The notes under the pieces: generated by a model
Told to the model about the DNA's origin: nothing
The model's input: the letters and a program-made list of their open reading frames with translations, nothing else
The model's database searches: none
Position numbers and translations under genes: made by a program
Part shown: positions 50,591 through 62,095 of the stretch, in pieces
How positions within the stretch are numbered: the stretch's first letter is position 1
Layout: each line of letters opens with the position of its first letter
Source: Zhengitettix transpicula
Lineage: Eukaryota > Arthropoda > Insecta > Orthoptera > Tetrigidae
Length of the DNA stretch: 64,000 nucleotides
Reading direction: 5' to 3'
NCBI GenBank assembly: GCA_037074705.1
Contig: CM073591.1
Coordinates: 131,757,032-131,821,031 of the forward strand

Positions 50591-51851
50591 CCTTAGAAGC
50601 GTGTTCCGATCACTAACTTCGTAAAAATGAATAATCCGTTGAAAGCGAAGAGTTCTTAATGCAAACCCGTAATCATATTTACGGAGGGTGTTGAAACTTC
50701 GAAGACTTCGTTTTAGAATCCTCGTCCTTGGAATTCATATCTGCAAAGTCGTACCTCATAATTGGGCCTATTCCTACACGTGACTATAGTTTAAAAAGTA
50801 AACAGATATCCACAAGTGAAGATCTTGTTGTAGAATGATATACATAACCTGACTAGCAACTGACAGTTAACTTCCTGTTACAAGCATAATCACAACAAGT
50901 CAATGGTATTACTGCACACGCTAGAGGAACAATATCAACAGTCCACAAATCCAGAAATTAAACGGCTGTGAGATCTTACATTCTAGACCAGACGTGATTA
51001 CTTGAAGATTTTTTTATGAGCTAGTGTGGATTGCAAATCAGTTGCATTACACCTTAATGTATTAATCGTAGGATTTTTATACACATAAAAATCGATACTT
51101 AACATCGTTTCAATTAAATGTTTGAATATATGTTATTTATCGAGTCGAAGAAGAATAAATTCCATAATTAAACAATTTGATTAAATCTCACAATATGTAA
51201 TCATTGGTATAATTACAAATACATAATTAAAAACAGGAGATATCGCAAAAAAACAAACACATAAGTACAGAAGGCTTATACAATAACATGCATTAGGTAA
51301 AATTATAATTCACAATCAAATTACTGCTGAGATTCGTCATGCAAATAATAAAATGATGTAAATATAATGTAATATCTTTAAAATTTGAAAGATTTAGTGT
51401 AATATTCAAACTTCATACAATACAACTCCAGCTGGTTGTTTAATAACAAGAACCAAGAAATAAATGTATTTCACAGTCAACAGATCCAGAAGAAATAATT
51501 AAAACAGATTTAAAAGGAATAAGTAAACAGCGTTTTTATTAGTATTATTCGGCTATTTCATTACTAAGTTAGACACTTAATTTATTTAGTAATTATGTTC
51601 CAAATTATATTTTGGCAATCATATTTACAAGACCAAGCTGTTTAATTATCAAAATGAGAACAACAAATGCAATACAAGCGTAATTGAAACGAAATAGTAC
51701 AGTGATTATATTTTTTGAGAACTCGGAGAAGTAAGCTCAACCTTTATATTTCTACGCAAATTAAATATATATATATATATATATTCTTTAGTTCACTGGT
51801 TACATATAAGAAAAAGAATTTGAGAAAAAACAATTATTTGCTGACTTTTAC
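50591..51851 (-). promoter_or_regulatory. Raf upstream region
   Basis: The first 150 bases upstream of the Raf ATG (to about 50740) are GC-richer and could be 5' UTR or proximal promoter. No TATA box or initiator can be assigned with confidence. Further out it is AT-rich up to the MITE at 51852. Confidence 0.3.
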
Positions 51852-52002
51852 CAGTAGCGTGGCATGGGTTTCAACCACCCGGTGCATAGACCAAATTCGT
51901 GGCTCCCTTATTTTGGTATTTTAATTTAAACCTCCAAAATTTACAGAAATTCATCAATTATTCCGCCCCCCAAAGAGTCACCCCCACCACGCTACGCCAC
52001 TG
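51852..52002. mobile_element. Short hAT-type MITE with perfect target duplication
   Basis: A 151-bp element starting CAGTAGCGTGGC and ending GCTACGCCACTG, flanked by identical 8-bp ACTTTTAC (51844-51851 and 52003-52010). The flanking identity even extends three bases further (CTG). It lies between Raf and Orai. Confidence 0.85.
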
Positions 52003-52472
52003 ACTTTTACATTAAAATAATAATTATGTTTATACGCACCTAATAAACTATATAATTGGATACTAAAAATACATTTAAAATTGTGTTATTCCGTACAATA
52101 TACTTTGTTATTATATGAAGTTGATCTCGTGTTGACAAAACGTCTTCCTCAAACTTTACTCAAACTGAATGGCTGAAAGTGTATAAATGCAGATTAGTGA
52201 AAAAGGTCAATTCGTATTCTGTCGTTATTGAAATATATTTAAATCAAAAAAAAATCTTTTCAATGTACATGAAGCGCAAAATATTAATATTATAATAACA
52301 ATTATTTCGCGTATTTTAGTTGCAGATATAATTAATGTGTAATTGTTACCGGAAATTAAAACAATTATACGGCAAATATTTTTGTCAAAGTTCATCATAA
52401 GAGTGATTCTGAACAGATTATTTTATATTTAACCTTAATATATTGTAATAAATTTGCTTATCTGTATTTTAG

Positions 52473-52729
52473 ATGGATAGTAAGTCATCAACGCCCAACC
52501 TGGAGTATTCCCGCCCTCCATCCGTGACTCGTCCACCTCGGATGGTGTCAAGCGCCGAATCCGTCAGCGGAAGCATCAGAGGCTCAAAGCCAATCAGGCC
52601 GTCTTCATTCCCAGAACATTTGAATGGCGGGGTTCCAGGACGACGTAGCAATTCTGAATACATTATCTGCTCGCCAGCTCGGCTACCACAAACCTCATAC
52701 CATCCTTCAGATCTACCTCCATCATGCAG
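52473..52729 (+). CDS. Orai: Orai coding exon 1
   Basis: Encodes residues 1-85 plus two bases of the next codon. An acceptor (TTTTAG) ends exactly at the base before the ATG, so the ATG may sit at the start of a spliced exon. The donor is GTAATT at 52730. The sequence is rich in Ser, Pro and Arg and is probably disordered, as in other insect Orai N-termini. Confidence 0.85.
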
Positions 52730-54562
52730 GTAATTAAATTTTCACTCTTACATTCGCTATCTGACATGAAATATTAAATACAATAATTGCATTATATCTC
52801 CATAATGATAGTCTCCTCAATGGTTTAATATATATCAAACTATAGAATTTGATCTGATGGAAAAGAACCTTGGTTTATGCTAATATTAATATTAAACGGC
52901 ACAAGCAAGTCAATGTATAGTGTTAGTCTTGTGTCCCCAATATTTTATTCTTTCCGAAATATGCTTTACAAACCCAAAATGTGTTTCCACTCCATTCCAT
53001 CTTCTTTGTTCCACGCGGAGAGATATGGTTTTGTAAATTTGGAAATGTTTTTGTGCAGCCGACCCAATACTCCTGTGGGAAAGGATTCTCCGTGGATGCG
53101 ACCACCACTTCTGAAGAGTGTGTCCACGAACTACTTGTCCTGCAGCAGGCAAAGCGTCCAGAAGCCCCTACGCCTCGCTCGTTCCAGCACAGACCGACCT
53201 GTGGTCATAGACACTGGCTGTCGTTGCCACTGCCAGTGTGAAGGCTTTAGGAAGCAGGTAACATAAGTTCCACATTCCTCTTACTTTAAATATTTAATTA
53301 GCATATGTATCTTTAAAGTATCACATTGGCTGTTAAAGTAGTTTAGTCAATCAAGCAAATTCAGAATCACAGTAGATTTCTACTAAGCTAATGCCATTTT
53401 AAGACGAATGTCTAATGTCCTCGGTATGTATCGAAAAATATTTGCGATATTGGAATTATTTTTATTTTGTAGCCTAGCGTTGATGAAGCGAGCACGTTTG
53501 ACGGAGATGGAATCACTTCAGAAGGTTTGTCATGGCGACGACTTCACATGAGCCGTGCCAAGCTCAAGGCTACTGCCACCACATCGGAGCTGCTTTCAGG
53601 TTTCGCCATGGTTAGTATCTCTCCACACAGAGTGGAGGTGAACATTTTGAGTTGAAGCTGTTGTCATCGTACTGGGTCTTGACATTAAACGACGACTACA
53701 TCTCGTCGTCACTTACTTTTAAATCGATAAATCATGTATAACATTCATAAGTTACGACCCAAATATTCTCATATTGAATGAATTTTTTAAATTGTTTTCT
53801 CTCTGGTCTTTGGTCTATACACTCACTTCATGCAGGTTTAAAAGGCACCAAGTTGCGCTCACACTCTGCTTTCACCGCTACCTCTTCTTGATGACGTTAC
53901 TCTCACGACGAATTCAACCAACTCTGCTGCAGACAGATTTCCACGACGAACTCCTACTGACTTTTGATGACTGATGTCCAACTGATTACTCTCGGCCACC
54001 TAGCTTGGCCTAGTATCCGATGATCTCTCCTGAATGCAAACTCCCAACTGTTCATAACATTGTTTCGGCCACTTTCTTGGCCCTGCATCCGCCCTGCGGA
54101 CGTGCACCAACGCTCTCCCCCAGCTGTCTCCTGCTCCTGACTAACTCCACATAATGCTCCTCCCTGACTGACTCTGCTTTTATCTGTTCTCTTATTTATA
54201 TCCCGGCTCCGGAATATTCCCTTGTTTTCACAGTTGTTTTGAAATTCCATGTTCGCCAAAAAACACCATCTGTTTCTCCCGCTCCGAGAGCCACTTAATC
54301 AATTAAAATAAGCATCTCCTTTTAATATAATTGCGTCGTCCATCTGTTATGATGCCTTTCAGGGTCCCGTCGGTCACAACCATTTAGCCCTAAGAGCCGC
54401 AAAAATGCTCAATTATATTCCTACCCTTCGCTAACAGCCACTTATCAATCATTTTATCATTATCTTTTATATGTACCAACCATTCAAGGATCCCCAGTCT
54501 GAGTTGGTAAACAAATCTGATAAAAATAAGAACAAAATTCATGTCCATCTCAGCTGTTTATT

Positions 54563-54615
<53 letters not shown>

Positions 54616-55852
54616 GTGTGTAAGAACCATTTCAATTTTAAAATTCATATCAACAATCATTTAATTACGACAATGTATAAAACAAGCTATAAAAAAATTC
54701 AGGAATATACAAATCTCTCATATTCAGAGAAGATAAGAAGTTTATTACAAAATGGGTCAGAAAATTACAGTACTATAAGGACTTTTATGAATGTCAGTCC
54801 ATGGCGACATGCCTTATTATCTGGATTAAAATGCGAGTCTCTGATTGCAATTGTTACATGAGGAAACTTGTTGCGAATAAAAGAATGTTGAACTGAATAC
54901 TTCTTAGTACCCGCAAATAATTACCCGTCGTGTCTTGCTGTAGACATGTACTATCTTCCGTGTACGCATTGTGGCAGTCTGTCAGACAGTGTTCGAAACT
55001 CAATACGAAGAAGAGCAGCTGCCTGTATTCAAAGTCACTTTGAACATTTCATCTGAAATGTGAACAGAGCGCTCTAACTAATCAGTTGGACATCATACAA
55101 ACCGATCAGATACGGAAATTCAGATAACTCTGTGACTATGCATTTGTAGAACCGTGTTGGAATACACTTTTTACTTCTCTCAATCTGAGGAATCCGTTCC
55201 TGAAGTTTTTCCGTCCAGTTTTGTTCCACTGTGTACTGTATAATCAATCACATAACCTGAAAATAAAAATGTAACCATCTATCACTAACGTGTACTCCAT
55301 GTACATTATTAAACAAAATATTTTTTAAATAATATTATGCAAATAAAATGGTATCGTTCTTCTTATTCCTAGGTGGCGATGGTCGAGCTTCAAATCAACG
55401 AGCCCACCAAAGTGCCCGAGTGGCTGTTTGTAATTTTCTCCGTGTGTACCACTGTTTTAGTGGCAGTACACATATTTGCTCTCATGATTAGCACTTATCT
55501 TCTGCCAAACATTGATGCCGTCAGCAAATTACAGGTACATGAGCTGGTTGGAGAATCGCCGCACGAACGGATGCGAGGCTTCATAGAGTTGGCTTGGGCC
55601 TTCTCCACGATCCTCGGGCTTTTCTTGTTCCTCGTCGAAGTGGCCATCCTGTGTTGGGTAAAATTTTGGGATTACTCGTTCACGGCGGCCTGGGCCGCCA
55701 CGATTATCGTCATTCCCGTGCTTATAGTTTTTGTAGCGTTCGCTGTGCATTTTTACCACAAATTAGTGGTACACAAATGCGAAAGCACAGTTGCTGATAT
55801 CAAAGAGCTAGAAAACATGAAACGGCAATTAGATTCGCACAGTAACGTGTGA
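52473..55852 (+). CDS. Orai: Orai calcium release-activated channel, four coding exons
   Basis: Orai is the plasma-membrane pore subunit opened by STIM when ER calcium stores empty. The join 52473-52729, 53059-53257, 53473-53610 and 55373-55852 keeps frame (phases 2, 0, 0), with GT-AG at every junction, and gives 357 residues. The N-terminal ~170 residues are Ser/Pro-rich and low-complexity, with a Cys cluster at 139-146. The conserved core starts at W173 with the basic pore entrance (R180, K184), then TM1 with SGFAM-VAMVE, where E203 matches the human selectivity-filter E106. TM2 is about 214-239 and TM3 about 269-295 with E287 (human E190). TM4 is about 304-325 with P313 (human P245). A short helical C-tail follows, with the [10 protein letters not shown] stretch where STIM is known to bind. 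A stop codon lies directly upstream of the ATG in frame, supporting the start; a 5' UTR exon further upstream is likely. Odd: T188 and E191 replace human R91 and A94. Confidence 0.93.
53059..53257 (+). CDS. Orai: Orai coding exon 2
   Basis: The acceptor TGTGCAG ends at 53058 and the donor GTAACA starts at 53258. The exon completes the split serine codon and carries residues 86-152, ending with a Cys-rich patch (CRCHCQC) whose role I do not know. Its 199 bases restore phase 0. Confidence 0.85.
53473..53610 (+). CDS. Orai: Orai coding exon 3 (pore entrance)
   Basis: The acceptor TTTTGTAG ends at 53472 and the donor GTTAGT starts at 53611. The 46 codons include the basic [12 protein letters not shown] stretch and the start of TM1 up to SGFAM. 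The exon-3/exon-4 boundary falls inside TM1, between human M101 and V102 equivalents. Confidence 0.9.
53790..54385 (-). mobile_element. LTR-like block in Orai intron 3
   Basis: A GC-richer block stands out inside the AT-rich intron. On the minus strand it starts near 54380 with TGTGACCGACGGGACCC and has a TATA-like box (GGGATATAAATAAG) about 200 bases in, followed by a purine-rich region, the layout of a retrotransposon LTR. No gag-pol is seen, so a solo LTR is the likeliest reading. The far end is not defined. Confidence 0.4.
54569..54610. repeat. (TA)n microsatellite in Orai intron 3
   Basis: About 21 perfect TA units, followed by a short TG run. Confidence 0.95.
54750..55230 (+). repeat. 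Dispersed repeat G, copy 2
   Basis: Matches 27590-28062 in the same orientation over most of its length, sharing blocks such as GAATGTTAGTCCATG-like sequence, TTGTTACATGAGGAAAC, GAACAGAGCGCT and TTTTTCCGTCCAGTTTTGT. The copies are clearly diverged and carry no open frame. Probably an old non-autonomous DNA transposon. Confidence 0.65.
55373..55852 (+). CDS. Orai: Orai coding exon 4 (TM1 end to C-terminus)
   Basis: The acceptor TTCCTAG ends at 55372. The first codon is GTG (Val of VAMVE), not a start. The exon encodes the rest of TM1, TM2-TM4 and the cytosolic tail, ending at TGA (55850-55852). Confidence 0.93.
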   Translation: MAMVELQINEPTKVPEWLFVIFSVCTTVLVAVHIFALMISTYLLPNIDAVSKLQVHELVGESPHERMRGFIELAWAFSTILGLFLFLVEVAILCWVKFWDYSFTAAWAATIIVIPVLIVFVAFAVHFYHKLVVHKCESTVADIKELENMKRQLDSHSNV

Positions 55853-56455
55853 AGTTTCTAATCTTGCGCACATGGATTTTCTTTCTATATATTTGAAAGT
55901 AATTTTAGTTTTACGGTGGGATTTAGTTTCCGCCGTTCTGAGGTGACTAGCGTAGTCAATAATTGACAAATTTATTTTATCTATTGAGAGCACATATTCT
56001 CCTTTTAGAAACATTTGGCGAATGTAGAAGCTGTCGGTATTTTATACTTCTTTACAAAAGAATTTAAGTGCCTTGTGAGCGTTGCCAATTTTTGCACAGT
56101 TTTTGTTATTCGATTATAGTATTTTCTTGGTTAACAAGTCAATTGTTATTATATATAATAGCATAGTTCTAGTAGTAAAACGCGACTATAAGTATTTACA
56201 GGTACCTGAAAATAATTCGATACGGTTTTTCTTTTGTACCCTTCAGTATGTAATTCTTTCCAAACGTAATTTTTATCAGATGTATGTCATTGAATGAGCC
56301 AAAATATTAATACTTTAGTAAAGATATTCATCAGGGTAAGCTGTAAAAAGTATAAATTATTAATACAAAACCTTTAACAGATATTATTTGGTGTTTGAGA
56401 ACTTGACACTTGTGTATATTTTATGACAATAAATTTTTTATTACATTGATATTTT
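55853..56455 (+). promoter_or_regulatory. Orai 3' UTR with poly(A) signal
   Basis: AT-rich sequence follows the Orai stop. A canonical AATAAA lies at 56428-56433 and is followed by a T-rich stretch, a plausible cleavage region about 575 bases after the stop. No repeat or ORF of note lies in between. Confidence 0.55.
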
Positions 56456-59400
56456 ATTTTTTATTGAACTGTCTCCTATTGTTCCTTCTCAATCTTCTCA
56501 ATGAATGAGAAATAATTCTGAAGTGAAATTCTTTTGTAAAGAAATGATATTACTTAATGAAACTTAATAAATGAAGAGTAGGTACGTAAAAAACCAAAAT
56601 AATAAACAAATTATCGACAAAATTAACCAATCCCTTGATAAACCATGGGTGAAAAATAAAAATAGATATCTCATAAATTATCATATCTTCCTTTAGATTT
56701 TATTTCCCTTCCAGCTATACAGCAGCAATATTCTATGCCATAATAACTAAATTTTGAACTATTTTTTTTTGGAAATAGAGGTCCGATTCTATTTTTCTCC
56801 TTCTTTTATTACAATCTCATCAATGCAGGGAAAAGTTTCAAAATTTCAAGGTACTTGATTTGTCTGATGTAATAGTTTTCTTATTCTTTTAATCTTACCT
56901 TTCCTTGTACATTCCATCACTGTTCACAAATACTGGTTGTACATGTTAGAAAAGCTGATTGCCTGGTGTTTCTGTTTCCCAATCTTCTATTTGACCGAAA
57001 TAGAAATTATAGGACATGCACTCGCATCACATATGTGCTATCAATTACTGTGTGCGCCCACCCCCGCCCAGAACCCGCATTATGTGTCACTATAATCTGT
57101 TTTAAATTAGAAGACCAATGGTGGTTAGTTCCCATGAGGGGTGTAACCTTGAATCAACCAATAACAACGCTTAAAATGAAGCAGCTTTATCGAACAATTG
57201 TGGTGTTATTTTACTGTTTTCAGTGTTCTGTATAAATCGTGTGTCATACATGGCATCAGTGCACCCCTCCATGAGACTTTTAGTTTAAAATGGACTATAG
57301 CCTCATATGTTCACAGCGTCGTGTGCTTATCAAAACAAGCAACCTCAATACATACACTTCTTGCATCCTATACTTAACACTCATACATCTGATTTTGACC
57401 TGTGTGCGGATATTTAGGAAAGAGCCATCTACAATACTGATTGTTCAAAATGTAGTCCTTAAAATCATTGCCAAGTTACCTTTAATGGCACACAACATAA
57501 ATGTTGTAACGTGTAAAGATAGACATGGGCAATTTTCATAATTTTAATATATTCTGAAAGCATTGTCCACAGTGGGTTACTGGGTTGTCACTTATTTATT
57601 TTACTATGTTGAGAAGTGAGAAGGGGGCAGCCTTGTTCAAGTTCGAGCCAAGGCAATGTGTGGAGAGAATGGACAGTATCTCATAATGTTTATCCTTAAA
57701 CTGCATATTACTGAAATCAATCAACATTTATTGTTCAGCTTGAGTAGTCATGGAGTTTTAAGCACTGTATTGTACCAAGTTGGTCAACTGTTCTGATTGA
57801 AGGACTATATCACTGCTGTGGTATTATGGAGGAAATTAAACTTATGATGTTGACGAGGAACATTGCTGGAATGCACACTTCAGGAAGAAGTTGTATCTTC
57901 TTCTACCGATGATAGAGGCGATGATAGGATGAATCAACAAATGACGGTGAAGACGACGTAGACTGAAATATGCATGGTCTGACCCAATGAACATTTTTAT
58001 GTATTTTATTTTTATTCTATCCTGATAAATAAACTCTTAAGTTGATATTAGGCCATTTTTTACCTGAGCCTTACATTCTTCATTAAGTTTCTATCTGAAT
58101 CTATCTCTTTGAATGGCCTTGTTAAAGAGTAATATGCCCTGAAGGATAGACCAGAAACACCTTTGTATTTCAGTTAGCCTTACAACAGCCCATGTAAACA
58201 GGGTAGTAGAATATGATAGAATGTCATGCTCAAATGGAGCATAGTTAAAAGTAATCTGAAACTGATTATTTTGTGTTTTAATTTCATGAAGATTTCTTAT
58301 GCTTTAATGATTACCCAAATTATGAATTTGTTTGTACACCTGTTTCTTTATAATTATTTTACTTATGTCTCAATATTGTGTTACTTGCCATGTATGCATA
58401 GTTTCATTAATATATCTGGGTTTTTATACTTAAAAATCATGAGTGATAAGAGAATATCTTTGTTTGTATTTTCGTTATTATATTTTATTCTTGTTGGTTC
58501 TATGAGGAAATGTTTCACTACAAGTGCAGACACATTGCCAGCCATTTTATTTTCCTTGCATAAAACCTCAAACATGCCAATGAATTGTTTTCCCTGGTCT
58601 ATAACTCTTTTGTGATTAATTTGGAGTTGGAAACTCCTACATTTTTCTAACAATATAATCTTCTTGATTCAAAAAGTATATATTTTGTAGCTAAATATTT
58701 TTCCTACTTAAATTAGTATTACATCTCATTCCATAAAGTGTATCAATAATCTGTGCTTAAAGGGTGTGTAATGAACAAAATTTGTACAGTAATGATTGCA
58801 ATATATAGTAATATCCTATCATACCGTGCATAATAAGTCATACTTTTGGGAATGCATCATCATGCAACTTAGTGAAATCTTATTTTTATATAAGCCTAAT
58901 CCTGTTAATTCATTAATTAAATAGCAACAGTGACTAAAAATAAAATTGAAAGTTCATTTACAAATTTTATTTAAGTGTTTGACAATTTTTGTTAACAACA
59001 TTATCAATACTAGCAACAGAGAAACTGGAAAATATCTTCTTAAATTATCACTGTTTCCGGTCTTGAATATGGGTGTCACTATTCTATGTTTTCAACTAAT
59101 GGAGTGATTCTACTAATTAGTGATTTACATAAAAGGTAAGGACTGATATTATCTGAAATATGCTTCAGGGTATTATGTGAGATCCTCCTGGAACTTACAG
59201 AATATTTATTCTTTTATAATTTTCTCAATTTAAAAATGTAAAATTAAGTCTACTAACATTACAGAGAACAATTTGATTCTGTGATGGTTTTTCCTAAATT
59301 CTGTTGCTTCTTCTAACATAGATCAAAAGTAGTGGTTGTCCTGGCTAGTCCAGAAAAGTGATAGAACTCCTCATTCTGAATTGCTATTTCAGTTAATCCT

Positions 59401-59814
59401 TTATTAGTTTCATTTTAATAATCTTCCAAACTTTTTGAACTATGTTGTTGTAATCACCAATTTGTATATTAAATTATATGTTGTGGCTACTTTTATAATG
59501 CTACTCAATCCCCGACAATATATTTTTAATGAATATTCAGGCAATTGTTATTACTTCTCTACCAAAATGCTACTGTATGCATTATGTGATACTTTATTTA
59601 CATGATTATTCTTTTTGTTACTCAAGTTTCAAATTCTGGTGAACTAATATTCTGTATTAATTCATAACTTTTTTGTAGAATCATATTCTTAAAATTTATA
59701 ATTGCTTATGTGATTAATAAGCATGCTGGTAAAACGTAATGTATCTAAGTCCTTGCTGAAGCAAGTCACTTTTTGAGAATAATTCTGTTCTCTAATAGAT
59801 AAGCTCCCAGGGGT
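56456..59814. other. No gene recognised downstream of Orai
   Basis: CpG-poor AT-rich DNA. Frames at 56966-57235 and 58226-58615 are hydrophobic or low-complexity, lack domains and have no splice context. A long alternative Orai 3' UTR is possible. Confidence 0.4.
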
Positions 59815-59945
59815 GAAACCTTCATTCCTGCAATGACACCTTCGTTTCTTTCTGGTTTTGAAGCATGTTTCACGTAAACTCAGATATCTCAGTCTGTTTT
59901 GAAAGGTATATGATCTGGGGTCTGCAGACCTTGGCATGGTGTAGA
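59815..59945 (-). repeat. Repeat family A, diverged fragment
   Basis: On the minus strand it reads ATGCCAAGGTCTGCAGACCC, matching ATGCCCAAGGTCTGTGACCC of the other copies, then CATATACC(T)TTTCAAAACAG. It is much more diverged, single and in the opposite orientation. Confidence 0.5.
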
Positions 59946-60289
59946 GTTTTCAACTGATACTTATAGTTAGCTAGTATAAAAGCTATCACAGGTGATAGGC
60001 TTAGACTGAGAGCCTCTGAAAATTTGAAGAACTTCCTATATCCCAATTATATATATATATATATACCAGTGATTTTTCTGCTATTTAGAGAGAGCAGAGA
60101 GTGAACCGTAAACAGCGAGAAATGATAAATCTACCAACAGTTATATAGTCAGAAACAGTGTTTTGTGTTGCAAATAAAAATACAATAGAATCAGTGCAAA
60201 TGGCCTGTTAGTGAAGTGTTCAAAATCAAACTAAGTGAGCACGAGCCCCAGATGACCAGACAATGGTAATGTAACTAAAAAGAATTTTG

Positions 60290-60680
60290 CAACTGTAAAC
60301 CTTGTATTGTAAATATCATTTACTGTCAGGTGTCATTAATTTAATTAAAATGTTAATAACTTTTCAAGTTATTAATAATTGTGTTTTGTAAATTTAAATG
60401 TCATTTGTTGTACTATCTTTATTGGAGGCCCGATAGGTGGCCCTGAAATTAAGTTCTTACCAAAGCTGTGGCACAATATTAATAAATTGTAAATATCATC
60501 AAAGAGAAAATTTTGTTTATTAAATTAATTTTGTTATTTTTTAAAAAGTTGTTTAATTTCAATTTCCTTTCATTATTGTATATTACATTTTTGACGCCTA
60601 ATGTGGTTGCTAATTTTATTTTAATTTAATTTTGTTTATTACATATTTGGCGCCATAACGTGGGACTTGTAAAATTTTAT
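60290..60680 (+). mobile_element. Family R block with PBS-like TGGCGCC site
   Basis: Homologous to the reverse complement of 20440-20900 (TTATTGGAGGCCCGATAGG, TTTTGACGCCTAATGTGG). TTTGGCGCCATAACGTGGGA near 60646-60665 looks like the end of an LTR plus its primer-binding site. Family L follows about 300 bases later, leaving no room for gag-pol. Confidence 0.5.
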
Positions 60681-60959
60681 AAAGTACAATATTATAATTT
60701 GTTTAATTTTGTTGAGCGCCACTGCATGTGCAGAAAAGATTTATTTTTAATTATACAAACGACAATTGTCTCATTAATTTACATTCGCGATCCGCGCGAT
60801 CTAAACGATTTGCCAGGACTCGTGAGTCGAGCACGAGACTCTCAATAAACTGTATCTCAGGAGTCCTGGCTTTGAAATATAAACATTAAATTTAATACAA
60901 ATACTCGACCACGACTCCTCAATCGCTAAATGTTGCCTTTTGACTAACAAATCTACGAA

Positions 60960-61480
60960 TCATAGGATTCGTATAAGGCAAGCAGATATCAGATAGCTGA
61001 CAAAAAAGGGGATCAACCGAGTTCCTGGGAGCCTATCAATTTTGACTTCAATAGTGTAAAATCTGTGAATCTTAGAATCAGCGTAAAAGTTTGCCATAGT
61101 GTACTTCCGAAACCAAAAAGAATGCTGGAACCACTAAGTAAGTAACAAAACCAAAACTAACGATTAATTGTAAATGTAAATTAAAGGATAGAGTCAGATT
61201 TCGTTCGCTTTTAATTGTCAATCAAAGTTAATTTCTTTCCTTTTTAATTTATTTATATCGACGTATTGTTTAGGTAAATATGAATTGTTTGTTAATAAGA
61301 TTTTAAAATCAATTTGTTGTGTCCATTATCAAACCCAGTGAAGGCCCTGAGAAATTAATATTTAAAATTGTAATTGTTTTTGAGTTATTGCCACAAAATA
61401 AATAAATAATTTTGTTTTAAATTCTTGTTGATTATTTAATTTAATTAATTCCCTTATTAATGGCTTCCACAACGTGGGGC
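60960..61480 (+). mobile_element. Family L LTR, 5'-truncated, with PBS-like site
   Basis: Shares with 21930-22380 the blocks GTTCCTGGGAGCCTATCAAT, TTTTGACTTCAATAGTGTAA and CATTATCAAACCCAGTGAAG. At 61461-61480 it is followed by TGGCTTCCACAACGTGGGGC, resembling a primer-binding site complementary to tRNA-Lys. No gag-pol follows; a (TA)n run starts at 61511. Confidence 0.55.
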
Positions 61481-61504
61481 AAATTAAAGGTTTTTTTATT
61501 GATT

Positions 61505-61510
<6 letters not shown>

Positions 61511-61543
<33 letters not shown>
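61511..61543. repeat. (TA)n microsatellite
   Basis: About 16 TA units, 30 bases after the PBS-like site of family L. Shorter TA runs lie at 20412-20425, 29013-29040, 51762-51783 and 60046-60063. Confidence 0.9.
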
Positions 61544-61547
<4 letters not shown>

Positions 61548-61789
61548 TAATGGGAAGAGAGAATCGACGTTTAAATGAAAAACTCCTTTATCTTGTCTGT
61601 TGCTTTAGACAACAATCTGATTGGGGTACTTCCGTAAACTCTAAAGACAACCATTGGCTAGGATATATGTCCGTTGAAGATAATTAAGGGTTAAGCGATA
61701 CAAAATTTTGGCAAATCGGAGATGGTTTTCTGAGAATCTTTTTATACATGTGCGCTATCTGTAATGAAAATATACAGTATAGCAATGAA

Positions 61790-62095
61790 AGCAACAAGGT
61801 GTAATAATTGTGCGAATGTCTGTTTCGATATCCTTTTAGCGCACTCACTCCCGCTAATGCAGCGAAAATTTACCTCATGATCCTGCATAAAATACTGCCA
61901 TTATGTGAGGCTTGTACCAAAAATTAACTATATTTGAAATATGAACGAAGGAAAAATAGTTTCGTGTTATAAATGCGAGCGAATATGGTGTTATAAGAAA
62001 TTATTTCGACGGAATTTGAAATGCAACACGTTACGGGACGGGGTAACACTATCGTTGTTGTAGTATTATCATTTTATATATTTTTCCTCGTTAAA
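61790..62095 (+). repeat. Dispersed repeat H, copy 2
   Basis: Shorter relative of 33000-33600, with CGCACTCACTCCCGCTAATG, ACTGCCATTATGTGAGG and GTAACACTATCGTTGTTGTA. Confidence 0.6.

Noticed and set aside
52910..53241. Other frames over Orai exon 2 on both strands
   Set aside because: They run through splice sites or lie antisense; only the frame joining the other Orai exons makes sense.
58226..58615. 129-codon hydrophobic frame downstream of Orai
   Set aside because: AT-driven hydrophobicity with no recognisable family; an overlapping minus frame exists.
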